Assembly: GCA_033725935.1 (NCBI GenBank) | Contig: MU867066.1 | Coordinates: 558,001 to 622,000 of the forward strand | Reading direction: 5' to 3' | DNA from: Cladorrhinum sp. PSN259 | Lineage: Eukaryota > Ascomycota > Sordariomycetes > Sordariales > Podosporaceae | Length of the DNA: 64,000 nt | Made by a program: the position numbers and the translations under genes | In this document: one piece after another, positions 48,931 to 59,094 of the stretch | Layout: every line of letters starts with the position of its first letter | Numbering within the stretch: position 1 is the first letter of the stretch | The notes under the pieces: model-generated | The model's input: the letters and a program-made list of their open reading frames with translations, nothing else | What the model was told of the DNA's origin: nothing | The model's database searches: none

Positions 48931-49659
48931 TCAAGAAGCAGCCTCCACGGCCCTCTCCCTAGCCAACTTCCTCAACTCCAGCACACCAATGATTCCCGAC
49001 TGTCTCAGCCTCTCAAGGATCATGCGCATGCCCTCACGGCTCTTACCGAGCTGGTCCTGCGTTTTGGTCGACGCCAAACTCTCAATGCTCCGCTGAATCC
49101 CGCGGGCGCCGAGCCTCGCAAACCACCCGCCTTCCTGCTGAGCAGGAACTGCCACTGCTGCCGCCGCCATCTGGTTCTGGTTGTGATGCGTCCCGAGCCT
49201 ATCACGGATCCTCTCACCCAACCGCGAGCGGAACACGACCTTGGTCTCCACCTCCGTATTGTCGAGCGTCTTGGTTTTTGGTATGGCATACGTCTGTCTT
49301 TCCACTACCGAGAGCACGCCGACGAAGTTGAGGTTGCGGCTCTCGGTCGTCATCCACCCTTCGCGCATGTCGACGACGCTGGTCTCGAGGATGTATGATG
49401 ATTTGTCGGTAGTACCTCCCGTCAGGGTGGAGGGGAGGAGTTTCATGATTGCGGGCGGGAGGCGGGTCTTTTTCTGGTGGATGCGGGTCGTATGCAGACG
49501 GCCCGTCTCCGGGTCTATGTGAGACGAGATGGTATCGGTGCTGAGAACATGGCTGGCGAAAGGGTTGAGCTGCGGGGAGCAGTACCGGAGGAAGAAGGCT
49601 AGGGTGACGGTCGGGAAGGGATGGTTGTAGGTGTGGTTGGTTGTGTGTGTGAGGACCAT
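48931..49659 (-). CDS. PRELI/MSF1 (Ups-family) mitochondrial lipid transfer protein
   Basis: Intermembrane-space protein that shuttles phospholipids such as phosphatidic acid with Mdm35. Intronless, 242 residues. The PRELI/MSF1 domain fills residues 1 to about 175: it begins MVLTHTTNHTYNHPF, then VTLAFFLRY, HVLSTDTISSHIDPETGRLH and TTRIHQKKTRLPPAIMKLLP, and continues with ETSVVD and TTESRNLNFVGVLSVVE. The start and these motifs most resemble yeast Ups1, with Ups2/3 as alternatives. The C-terminal part, rich in Gln, Ala and Arg, carries an amphipathic helix (ESLASTKTQDQLGKSREGMR). It is divergent from the MPE1 gene. The family is sure; the paralogue is less so. Confidence 0.88.
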   Translation of the reverse strand: MVLTHTTNHTYNHPFPTVTLAFFLRYCSPQLNPFASHVLSTDTISSHIDPETGRLHTTRIHQKKTRLPPAIMKLLPSTLTGGTTDKSSYILETSVVDMREGWMTTESRNLNFVGVLSVVERQTYAIPKTKTLDNTEVETKVVFRSRLGERIRDRLGTHHNQNQMAAAAVAVPAQQEGGWFARLGARGIQRSIESLASTKTQDQLGKSREGMRMILERLRQSGIIGVLELRKLARERAVEAAS

Positions 49660-51630
49660 CTTGTCTCTTTTTGTTTTCTCTCTTCTTCCTCTTTTCCTTC
49701 ACTGTCTCTTCAGTTTTATCCTATCTCAATCTTGATGGTGTTTGCAGATCGGGGTTGTAGTGTAGAGTAGTTGTGGCGGGAGGGGAGGAGCTTAGATCCT
49801 GGACGCGCGGGGGAGGCAAAAAGTTGGAAGCTGCAAGCGGTTTTGTATGGATTGAACGGCCGTGGAGGATTGGGGTTCGTAGGATTGGGGCCAATCTTGG
49901 TGTATGGAAAAGGTGGTGCAATGCACGTGTGAGAAGCGCAACTCACGTTCGGGGGAAGGAGATTGACATTTGAAAGTTGCGATTCGAAGTTTCGAGCACT
50001 TCAAATCGTAGTATTGTAGAGGTTCGGAGGTCGAAGAAGCCTTTTTAGTTTCTTGTCCGGGGTAAAAATGGCTTGGCCTCGGTATAACCTCGATCAACTG
50101 GAAAATCGAACAGTGTTAAAAAAAAAGAGAGATTTGAAGAATCACTGAAATAGAAGAGGGGAAGTTGAATCCAATTGGATATGATTGGGAAAAAGGGTGG
50201 CCAACTGCCAAAGAGGGGCGGGAACACAGAAACGCAGGGAACGCAACTCTGACGATGACGATCGGCTCATCCCCAAACTGCTTTCCTGCCTTTTTGAGTG
50301 GCCCGTCGCATGGAATTCATCGAAGCCTTTCGAGCCGAGCATCATTATCGCACGATCAACGGCTGCAGCGGGCTACCTTGAGCAGTAACAGCTCACTTCG
50401 TAATCGACTCAATTTACCCGCGCATTTACACAGAAAAGTGATGCAATAACACCTACACTGTAAATCAGAAGCAGTTTGACACTTTATTCCTCCAAACAAT
50501 ACTCTTATTATTGTTGACCAAAGTCCCGGTTACTCCAACTTTCTTGTTCCAGATATTGTTCCAGGTTGCCGCAGTTTGGCGGAGGGGCTGGTGGGCTTTC
50601 CCCAATTCGTCATCAGGGCCTTAAATCTAAGGCATCGAACACGGAACATTTCCCTGGACTCGCATTAGTCACCAAACTTTCCCTCCCGCAGGCGAACCTT
50701 AATAACCGACCTCGACCAACCAAACGGACTCTGCGCTCCATCTTCCTTCTCCGTGCCTGCAACGACACAAGAAGTCTTTGCACCCTGACTGACTGCGATA
50801 GCGAAACCGATCGCAATCGCCCATCGCGAGACTCTCACTCACTCATTTTCTAGTTTTCGGCACTAGCTGCCAATACAATTTTCCCTCCTTCTTTGACCGA
50901 TTGCCTTGCGTCAGAGTCCCCGCGCCAGGAAACGAACAAAGCGCCCTGCCTGCTTCTCCAGCGACCGGCTGAGAAAGAGGCGACACGTCAGACGATCATC
51001 CCCAACTCCTAACCTTCAATCACAGGAACCCGTTTACACCTCGCGTGGCATCACTGTCATTGAGCCATCGCCGTTTTTCTCGTCGCGGGATCTTGATCCT
51101 TTCTTTTCTTTTCTGGCTTCAGGCTGACAAAGAGTGTCAAAATCGTCGCTGGCAGTGGTGGGTTTGGTACTGTTGCGGGAGGAAATTGTAGCGATTTTTT
51201 CGCTGCTATTCTTTTGAGATTCAATTGAATAGACTGCCGAGTTTTTTTCGCGCAAGGGTCTTTGTACTTTTCCTTTTTTACTTGATCGCTTAACCTCCAT
51301 TCAAACACTGTTTCTTTCTCTTTCGAGAACAATCAGAATTGACTCCCATCTGCCCTTTGGGTTTGAGGAAAGAAGAAAAGAACAAGAGAGAAAGCGAGCT
51401 TCATCACCTGTTTTAGGGGAGAATTCAAGATCAGAAGTACTCGGTGCTCTACCCCATTCACATTGTGCAGAGACAGGTTTAGAAGAAGAGACACAACCTC
51501 GACGACAATAGGTGTTCCCCTTTTCCTAATTTAACAGCATCCCCCTTCCGCACCTTGGTGTGTGGTATCACTCAGTGCACTCAGTTACACCAACGTAGGG
51601 AGAGTTTTATTCGACAAAAATACCATCACC
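49660..51630. promoter_or_regulatory. divergent promoter region of Ups-type and MPE1 genes
   Basis: About 2 kb between outward-facing starts. The last several hundred bases before 51631 are CT-rich on the plus strand and probably include a long MPE1 leader with small upstream frames. No other gene recognised. Confidence 0.4.
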
Positions 51631-53706
51631 ATGGCGTCTTCCGTTTTTTTCAAGTTCAAATCCTCGAAGGAGCCTACCCGTGTGGAGTTTGATGGAACGG
51701 GTATCTCTGTGTTCGAGTTGAAACGTGAAATAATTCTGCGCAGCGGACTTGGTGATGGAACTGACTTTGAGCTTGTCATCTATGCTGATGATGCCTCGAA
51801 AGAAGGTAAGACAGATCAGCTATCACTTACTGTACGCGATGGTTTTGTGACTAACAAGAATACAGTATACGACGATGATACGACTATTATTCCACGATCA
51901 ACCACGGTTGTTGCCCAGCGCATGCCCCCAAAGATCCCAGGTAGAGGAGGAGCTGCTCGCTATGTCTCTGGCAAGATGCCTGTCCACGCCAAGAACTCGT
52001 CGCGAAGAGAACAGGCTCCAAAGACCATGGCAAAGACCCAGTCAAATACGCTGGCCAAGTTGAGCAGCGCCATGACAGAGGAGGAGAAGATGGCTGCAGT
52101 GTTTGCGGCCCAGACAGAGCACTTTACATCTCGAGAAGAAGAAATGTCAACTCAACAATATGTTGCCAAGGGCGGTCCCAAGAAGCCAGCGAACGTTCCA
52201 GACCACGAGCCACCTCAGGGCTACATCTGCTACCGCTGTGGTGAGAAGGGCCACTGGATCCAGCTCTGCCCAACCAACGACAACCCCGAGTACGACAATA
52301 GACCCCGCGTTAAGCGCACCACCGGCATTCCGAAATCATTTTTGAAGACGGTGGACAAGGCCACGGCCCTAGGCCAGAATGCTGATGGTGATGACTCAAA
52401 GGCACCGTCTGGAATTATGGTCAACGCTGATGGAGAGTTTGTGATTGCTGAGCCTGACAAGGCGTCTTGGGAACAGTTCCAAGCAAAGGCGAAGTCAAGC
52501 TCGGCAGCCAAGGAGGCTTCGGCAGGAGATAAGGCGATCCAGGAGCAAGGCTTGGATTGCCCAATCGACAAAAAGATGTTCATAGAACCAATGAAGACCC
52601 CGTGTTGTGGAAAGACGTATTGCAATGATTGCGTCACCAATGCTCTCATCGAGAGCGACTTCGTCTGCCCAGCTTGCAAGACTGAGGGTGTCTTGATTGA
52701 TGACCTAAAGACAGATGAAGAGGCAGTCGAGAAGATTAAGAAGTTCCTTGCCGAAAAGGATAGTAAGGCCAAGGAGGGTTCCAGAAGTCCCAAGAGCCCC
52801 TCAGCAGCAAAGTCACCCGCAGCTCCCGGTGCAGAGAAGAGTGCCGAAGCTTCAAAGACCAAGTCGAAATCGCCATCGCCTGTGTCGGCGTCAGCTCAGA
52901 CAAGTCAAGCAGCAACGCCCAACCCCTCGACAGGTAACGCCACTTCAACACCAGTCAGCAGCAATGTTGCTCCAGCTTCTAAAAAGCGTCCTGCTGAGGA
53001 TGCTCTCGAGAACCCCAAGATTCCGAAGGCTCCAAAAGCCATGCAAAAGACTCTGGGGCCGCAACATGCAAGTATGATGAATGGTATGATGACCGGGATG
53101 ACCGGGATGAACGGGATGAACGGGATGAACAGTATGATGCCAGGCATGCCCGGTATGGCCCCGATGGGTGGTATGCCCAACATGATGTTCCCCGGTATGC
53201 CAACGATGGGTAACTTTGGCGGTATGGGTATGCCTAATATGCCGATGAACATGATGAACCCCATGATGGGTGGCATGATGGGCGGCATGATGGGTGGCAT
53301 GGGCGGTTTCCCCGGAATGAATGGCGGCATGAACGGCAACAACTTTGGGGGCGGCATGCCCGCCAACGGGAACGGCATGTGGGGAGGCAACGACATGAAC
53401 GGTATGGGCATGAATATGAATGGAGGAGGGCCAAACATGGGCCGGGTGCATGGAGGCCACATGAACAATGGTCCCATGGGCTATTCTGGTCCTCAGCAAC
53501 CACCACAACAGCAGCAACACCACCAGCCACCAATGGCGCAGCAACCAGTCCAGCCCCAGCAGATGGCAATGCCTATGCATCCTCACAAGAACTTTTCGCA
53601 TCAGCCAGCTGATGACGAAGACGCCTATTTCCGCAAGCCCGTGAATCCTCATCGTCATCAGAATCGGCAACGCCGTGTTCGGCCAAGCGATTATCGGGAA
53701 CTATAG
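51631..53706 (+). CDS. mpe1: MPE1/RBBP6-type pre-mRNA 3'-end processing factor
   Basis: Subunit of the cleavage and polyadenylation factor; yeast Mpe1 activates cleavage and has RING-type features. Exon 1 is 51631-51805 and exon 2 is 51866-53706, giving 671 residues. I chose Met at 51631 because the DWNN domain starts there (SSVFFKFKS) and the context CACCATGG is strong, although the frame is open back to 51562. Domains: ubiquitin-like DWNN 3-77 (YDDDTTIIPRSTTVVAQR), CCHC zinc knuckle C180-C193 (CYRCGEKGHWIQLC), RING/U-box-like C290-C329 (CPIDKKMFIEP, CCGKTYC, CPACK), a Lys/Ser/Pro-rich linker, then a Met/Gly/Asn-rich region from about 460 to 600 and a Gln/Pro/His-rich tail. The 60-nt intron is a multiple of three with no stop. 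Confidence 0.93.
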   Translation: MASSVFFKFKSSKEPTRVEFDGTGISVFELKREIILRSGLGDGTDFELVIYADDASKEGKTDQLSLTVRDGFVTNKNTVYDDDTTIIPRSTTVVAQRMPPKIPGRGGAARYVSGKMPVHAKNSSRREQAPKTMAKTQSNTLAKLSSAMTEEEKMAAVFAAQTEHFTSREEEMSTQQYVAKGGPKKPANVPDHEPPQGYICYRCGEKGHWIQLCPTNDNPEYDNRPRVKRTTGIPKSFLKTVDKATALGQNADGDDSKAPSGIMVNADGEFVIAEPDKASWEQFQAKAKSSSAAKEASAGDKAIQEQGLDCPIDKKMFIEPMKTPCCGKTYCNDCVTNALIESDFVCPACKTEGVLIDDLKTDEEAVEKIKKFLAEKDSKAKEGSRSPKSPSAAKSPAAPGAEKSAEASKTKSKSPSPVSASAQTSQAATPNPSTGNATSTPVSSNVAPASKKRPAEDALENPKIPKAPKAMQKTLGPQHASMMNGMMTGMTGMNGMNGMNSMMPGMPGMAPMGGMPNMMFPGMPTMGNFGGMGMPNMPMNMMNPMMGGMMGGMMGGMGGFPGMNGGMNGNNFGGGMPANGNGMWGGNDMNGMGMNMNGGGPNMGRVHGGHMNNGPMGYSGPQQPPQQQQHHQPPMAQQPVQPQQMAMPMHPHKNFSHQPADDEDAYFRKPVNPHRHQNRQRRVRPSDYREL

Positions 53707-55025
53707 GCTAGCCCAACATTTGTACAGCAGTGATTCTTCTTCTACGCACCGTCACTCGACTTCACAGTACACTTTTTTCAGTAATCGAAACCTTCAATAT
53801 TCGTGTACATATTTCGCAAGCATCATGTCACATACGGAAAAAAAAAAAAAATGATGGTACATATCCAGGACATAGAAGAATAATCATGTGGCACGGGCAG
53901 CAACAAAAAACAGAGTCTTGGGGTATCTACTAGGCACCAGCGGGATTTTTGTTTTCAAGGGATTAAGACAATGGTGTTTCGCGGGCATCATCAATGTTTC
54001 AAAACAAGCAAAATTGGAAGCAAATAATTGGCCTATCCATCTGGGACGGAGCTTCAGGCAACCAATCATCAAATCATATGCATAAAAAAGGCGTTCAGGG
54101 CGGTGGTCTGGGTTCTTAAGGGTCTGGGATGGGTTTTTGTGCTTTTCTCTCTCTCTTTCTCTCGGCGAGATGCCACTCAGCCGGATTGGACAGTGGGTGG
54201 TAAATGGGAGCTTTTCTTTTTAAGTTAAGGATGGGAGAAGAATTCCATAGGAAAGGAATGGAACAGCGGGAAGGGGGGCGGAAAGGAAAGAAAATTATCA
54301 ACGAGGCGTCCTGGAGCAATCCCCCAAGAATGTTATAAAAATCATCGAAAAATAGGAAAAAAGAATCAAGGACGACGGAGTGGATGGGATAATGATAGGG
54401 AATGGAAATCAAGCGGAAAGCGGGAATGGATGAACTGGATTTCATGTTGTGTTTTGTTTGTTTTAGGGGGAGTCTTGTATATTATATGGCTACTCGGGTA
54501 CTTTTTCACACCCCTTTTGTCCCTATTTAAACGGACGTAGTGATGGGGGATTCACGTAGGAAAGAATAATACACATTTGGTGAAACGTAAATTTGGTTCT
54601 GATAATCCCGAAAGTGACACTTGACGATTATTACAATGTGAATTTGAGCACGAGGCTCAGATCCTCTGACTGTGCTTTATACTTCTGATTTATGATGTAT
54701 ATTTTCTAATTATGCCATGTTCACAGGGCGATCCACCAGACTTTGATCAACTTCCTTTCTAAGCCATCCACTCACTCTCTTCCAAGTCATTTCATGTCAA
54801 CCACGAGTTGTATCCTCGCCATTCTATCCAAACCCTCTTTTCTTCTCTCCAAATTCAAGCTAATTAGCCAAACTTTGTAAAGAATCACATCTCACTCTCT
54901 CGTTTCCCATCATGCCATGCCAACCACAAAAACAGCCCTTCACAGATACTAGAACTAGTAAGAGCCCAGCTGAAACCCACACTATGAAATTATAAAAAAA
55001 AATTATAAAAAAGGGGGCCGCTGGG

Positions 55026-55055
55026 TCTAGTCTAGTCTAGTCTAGTCTAGTCTAG
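55026..55055. repeat. (TCTAG)6 microsatellite
   Basis: Six perfect copies of the pentamer TCTAG. Confidence 0.9.
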
Positions 55056-55334
55056 TGGTAATGATTATCACTTAGTGTATTTCCTGAACCAAAAAAGAAA
55101 AAGCTATAAAAAAAATAAAAAAAATTAAAAAAAAGCTAACTCGGTAGATGACATATACAACTAATTACATACATACATGCAAGAACCGATTAACTAAATA
55201 ACTGTGTAACACAGACGGTCCGGCCATATATACAATGCATACAATGCATACAATGAATGCATGCACGCCTCGGTGTCTTTTTTTTTCCCCGACAGACTTG
55301 TTGACTCCGAGTATGTATGGTGGCGGTGATACAC

Positions 55335-55375
55335 GCATCTGCATCTGCATCTGCATCTGCATTTGCATCTGCATT
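55335..55375. repeat. (GCATCT)n microsatellite
   Basis: Seven near-perfect hexamers, one with GCATTT and the last truncated. Confidence 0.88.
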
Positions 55376-55511
55376 AGTCTTCGTGTCTGATGGTACTGTA
55401 CCGGGAGGGTGGGACAAGTATGTCTTAAAAGTCATGTGTCATGTGTCAAGTCAAACTACTATACTGCTTGCTCAGGAAGAGAGGGAGAACTCTGTACGGC
55501 AGAGATGAATG

Positions 55512-55549
<38 letters not shown>

Positions 55550-55564
55550 GATAATAATAATAAT
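55512..55564. repeat. (AC)n(AT)n(AAT)n compound microsatellite
   Basis: An AC run passes into an AT run and then into an ATA/AAT run without spacer. Confidence 0.88.
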
Positions 55565-56175
55565 AGTAAGTTTTATTTTTTCTTCATTTTCGTTAACCCT
55601 GAACCTAACAATAAAAAAAAAGTAGAAATAGGGGGTGACGTATAAGACTATGTACATAACTAGATGGAATCATAAAAATCTGACCCAAAAGAGAACGCGA
55701 GAAGAGCAAGTGAAGAGAGAACAAGAAACTGGTTGTACGGAACCACGGAATCGACAGATTTGTTTGGTGAAAACAACCCTCTTTCTAATGCGCCCCAGCA
55801 GCAACAACAACAAGAACGATAAACCACGCTGGATGATCGCCTTTAAGAAGAACAACACCGAGCTAAATCAACCAACAAACTCCTCGCCTGCATAAGACAA
55901 GGGCACTGTACAGATAGTGCACACCGTAACCAGAAAAGATACTGAGGGATGGGGTAAGAAAAATACATCCCCCAATCAACCCTTTAAGATGAAGAATGCC
56001 TATTTAAAGCAAAAAAATAGTAAGAAAGAACCTCCACTCCCACCCAGCACTTTAATTCATAAAAGCCAACATTAAAACCCGTTAATAAAAGAAAAAGGGA
56101 CAACAAGAATCATGTCTAACCGCCACCGAACACCAAGAGTGGGAAGGGAAAAAAGGAGGCAAAAATCCGTTCTTT

Positions 56176-57399
56176 TTAGTGTCTCCTCCCCAATGGTGAA
56201 CCAGGCGACGTCCTCCCTCCGTTATACTGCCCTTGTTGTCCACCCTGCCCCTGATGTCCAGTTGGCGACATACCGGCAGGTGGGAACAACCCAGGCTGAT
56301 CATCCAACAAATCATCCAAATAAGCACTGGGCGCCCGCCCACCATTCGCTCCCTGGCCAGCACTCGCCGGTCTGGGCAGGTTCAACGAGCTCGAACTAAA
56401 GTTTCCTCTCGACATGCCCACGCCCATAGCCGGTGAGCCGTTGGTAGGTCCAAATCCAGGAGAATCAGGAGGCGAAGGTCCCATATGTCCAGCGCGTCCC
56501 CTCGACGACGGCCGGAGATTGTTCATACTAATCGAGTTTCCGTGCGCGTGACCACCAGGATTAGGAGAAGCGGCAGCATAAAATCCAGAAGGCAAGAACC
56601 GCGAGTCGCGATTACTGGCTCCCAAACCCTGATTTGATCCCGCTGCCGTAGGAGAAAAGAAGAGATTAGTCTGGCTGGGCGTAGCCGAGGGCGTAGGGCC
56701 GCGGTGGCTTCTGCGAACTCCCACTCCGGCGGCGCCTGCGCCTCCTCCTCCGAGAGCGAGGGAGGCGCTGGAGTTTCTGTCGAGGTAGTTGTAGAACTGG
56801 GCTGGCGGGGCAGGGAACGAAGCGGCGGACTTGTCGGTTGCTGTGTGCTGGGCGAGGGCTGCGCGCTCCACGGAACGGTGCAAGAGACAGACGACAATGG
56901 CGCGCCAGGCAAGGATGGCGAGACCGAAGGCGCCGAGGATCGCGCCGACGGCGATGAAGACTGTGCCGTCAGGGAGAGTCGAATTGTTCATGAAGGGGGC
57001 ATCGCGGGTTGGTGGGATGGTTGGGGGAGGGTATTCGGGAATGAAGTTGTCTACGGTTTTGGAGAGTTTGGGCAAGTTAGATTGGGTCACGAATTCGCTT
57101 GGTTGTGATGGATCGTTCGTTGTTATTGTTGTTGTTCCTTGGCCTAGGGGTGGGAGTGGACCACTAGGCGTCGGGATTTCTGAGGATTCTTTCTTGTCTT
57201 CTTCCTTCGTTTGCGCGGGGGGTGGTGCCTGCGTGCTCGTCGTACGGGGTGGTGGGTTGTTTTGAGTTGTGGTAGGTGGTGGTGCTGGGGCGTTCGTCGT
57301 TGCTGCAGGCCGTGTATTGTCATTTTGTGCGAGTGCGTTCGCGGCGAAGAAGACGGACAGAAGCAGGGCGCGCTTCAGCGAGAGGGTTGAGGAACCCAT
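56176..57399 (-). CDS. Csi2-like single-pass membrane protein
   Basis: Intronless, 407 residues. The N-terminal signal peptide (MGSSTLSLKRALLLSVFFAA, to about residue 24) is followed by an extracellular or luminal Thr/Pro-rich stretch of about 100 residues, likely O-glycosylated. A membrane helix comes around 146-173 (GTVFIAVGAILGAFGLAILA) and then HRSVERAA. The rest is a long cytosolic Gly/Ser/Pro/Asn-rich tail. This layout and the helix sequence match fungal proteins related to yeast Csi2/YNL058C/Prm5, linked to chitin deposition and the vacuole. The molecular activity is unknown. The topology is sure, the family good, the role inferred. It is divergent from the transcription factor gene. 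Confidence 0.75.
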   Translation of the reverse strand: MGSSTLSLKRALLLSVFFAANALAQNDNTRPAATTNAPAPPPTTTQNNPPPRTTSTQAPPPAQTKEEDKKESSEIPTPSGPLPPLGQGTTTITTNDPSQPSEFVTQSNLPKLSKTVDNFIPEYPPPTIPPTRDAPFMNNSTLPDGTVFIAVGAILGAFGLAILAWRAIVVCLLHRSVERAALAQHTATDKSAASFPAPPAQFYNYLDRNSSASLALGGGGAGAAGVGVRRSHRGPTPSATPSQTNLFFSPTAAGSNQGLGASNRDSRFLPSGFYAAASPNPGGHAHGNSISMNNLRPSSRGRAGHMGPSPPDSPGFGPTNGSPAMGVGMSRGNFSSSSLNLPRPASAGQGANGGRAPSAYLDDLLDDQPGLFPPAGMSPTGHQGQGGQQGQYNGGRTSPGSPLGRRH

Positions 57400-57892
57400 C
57401 GCGGCAGGTAGTTGTGTAATTCTTTAAAGAGTGTCGAGGGTCGAAATGGGTGAGATTTGACTATAATCGAGTGGTTCGTGGGGTGTCTTTGTTTCCCTTG
57501 CGCGTTGTTGGACAAGATGCAGCCACTTCCGAGGGATCAACTCCGAGTGGGCTGTGTTGGGTGGTGGTGGTCCGGTGGTTGCGTTGCCCTGGATTCCAAA
57601 TGTCTCGGTCGCCCAGAGACGGGATGGGAAAAAAAAATAATGATCTCAAAACAAAGAATAACGAGAGGATGCGACACGCATATCAACGGTCGACTGTCAA
57701 GAATGTGAAAGGTATTGCGAGCAACGAGAGATGATTTCTTACTTCATTGTCCACAGCCGCGCAGTGAATACGGAATTTGGATGGGTCGCACTTTGGGAGC
57801 GAGGGAGGGAATTAACATTAGAATGGGTCCCTGTGGGAAAAAAGGAGGCCCTCGTGTTGGTTGAGTGGCACATCCCCCCAGTTCGTTTCCCT

Positions 57893-57905
57893 CCCCCCCC
57901 CCCCC
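57893..57905. repeat. poly(C) tract, 13 C
   Basis: Uninterrupted C run. Confidence 0.85.
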
Positions 57906-58474
57906 GGACATTTGGGCCTACATAACCTTGGCGAATAAAAGACAGCCATTCCCGCCCCAGCTTTCTGCCGGCGTCTCATCTCAGCGGATACGGTACTTGA
58001 CAGTACAGTGTGCGCTTTTATACCATCGTAAGTCAAGTTTCAACATTCAATGTGGAATCCCTATGCGATCCTTTAAAATGGTTGCCCACCTGTTTGGCAG
58101 AAATGCCAACGGCAGCATGCATGAAGGGTGCAGGTGCAGGCCAGCGTGCGAAATCTGCCAGGTCCAGCCTAGACTATCAGATGAGGCCCCTCCAACTGCA
58201 TGTCTGACATTTATTTTAACTGGACTGGGCGAAGGCAGGGGAAGGCATGAAAGCATGACGTGCTTAGTGGCGATCCCTGCTTCTACACTAACCGTATAAA
58301 AGAATTTGCACTGTGAATGCAGGTCCCTCTAAAAAAATTGGTCTTAAAGTTCAAACTCCAATTTTATTAGCCTGTGTTCCACTCCCATCAATGATCAATT
58401 GTTCCCGAAAATCATCAAGCCTGCAGCGGCCACTCGGCGCCAGCTGGCTTTGGGAGAGAATACAATGAAGGCTG

Positions 58475-58503
58475 CATCTGGAGCTTCATCTGGAGCTTCA
58501 TCT
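58475..58503. repeat. tandem repeat, unit CATCTGGAGCTT
   Basis: Two perfect 12-bp copies and the start of a third. Confidence 0.85.
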
Positions 58504-59094
58504 CTCCTCTGATACCAAACGGTTGACAAATGTACGGTTCAACCTCAGGAGCCATTGGCCGATGGATTAAGCCGCCAGCTGCGTTCCCTTGTTCCCGACC
58601 AACAAGTATGTACGTATGTAGACTTCAGTTTGCTTGGGCAGTCAACGTTCCTCCAGGTTATACTTTGATTCTCTCAAGATATGTAGTCGCATTTATAGAC
58701 CGATTATGAAAAAGTCAGCACCAACCACTCCATCTACATGAAAAAAAAAAATCATTTCAATTCCTCTGCCATTTGACTTGACAAAAATGGGTGTTGCCGA
58801 AAAGACTTCAGAGCAGCTAAATAGCTATTTGACTATATAACTATATTCAATTGATATTATCTGGAGTCTCATGTCGTCCCAAGAACCAGACCAACGAAAA
58901 ACCTCACATATGAATCCCACACGGCGAAGTGAAGTTGTTGAGTGTGGTCTAGTGTTGGTTCATTTGCAAGGAGTCAGCTTTGTGTTTAACTCCGGTTTGC
59001 TTACACCTATTCCCGAAGCTGACATGTCATCCCTCAATCAAAACCAACCTACAGCAAAGGAGATATCGCACACAGTTGCGGAGGTAAACAAACA

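Larger units (their letters stand above)
53707..56175. other. intergenic between convergent genes, microsatellite-rich
   Basis: 3' flanks of MPE1 and the Csi2-like gene. No coding or RNA gene was recognised. The 55.0-55.6 kb part carries a dense group of simple repeats listed separately. Confidence 0.5.
57400..59094. promoter_or_regulatory. divergent region upstream of Csi2-like and Zn2Cys6 genes
   Basis: 1.7 kb between outward-facing starts. It contains a C13 tract (57893-57905), a 12-bp direct repeat near 58.48 kb and an upstream ATG frame at 58871 that overlaps the transcription factor start. No other gene supported. Confidence 0.4.

Noticed and set aside
51562..51630. Upstream in-frame ATG for MPE1 adding 23 residues
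   Set aside because: The conserved DWNN domain begins right at the second ATG, which has a much stronger initiation context.
53070..53670. Long minus-strand frames with Ile/Pro/His-rich repeats
   Set aside because: Exact complements of the Met/Gly-rich coding part of MPE1.
55026..55055. TCTAG repeat as a possible telomere-like or CRISPR-like array
   Set aside because: Unit is not the TTAGGG telomere repeat of filamentous fungi and there are no spacers; it is a plain microsatellite.
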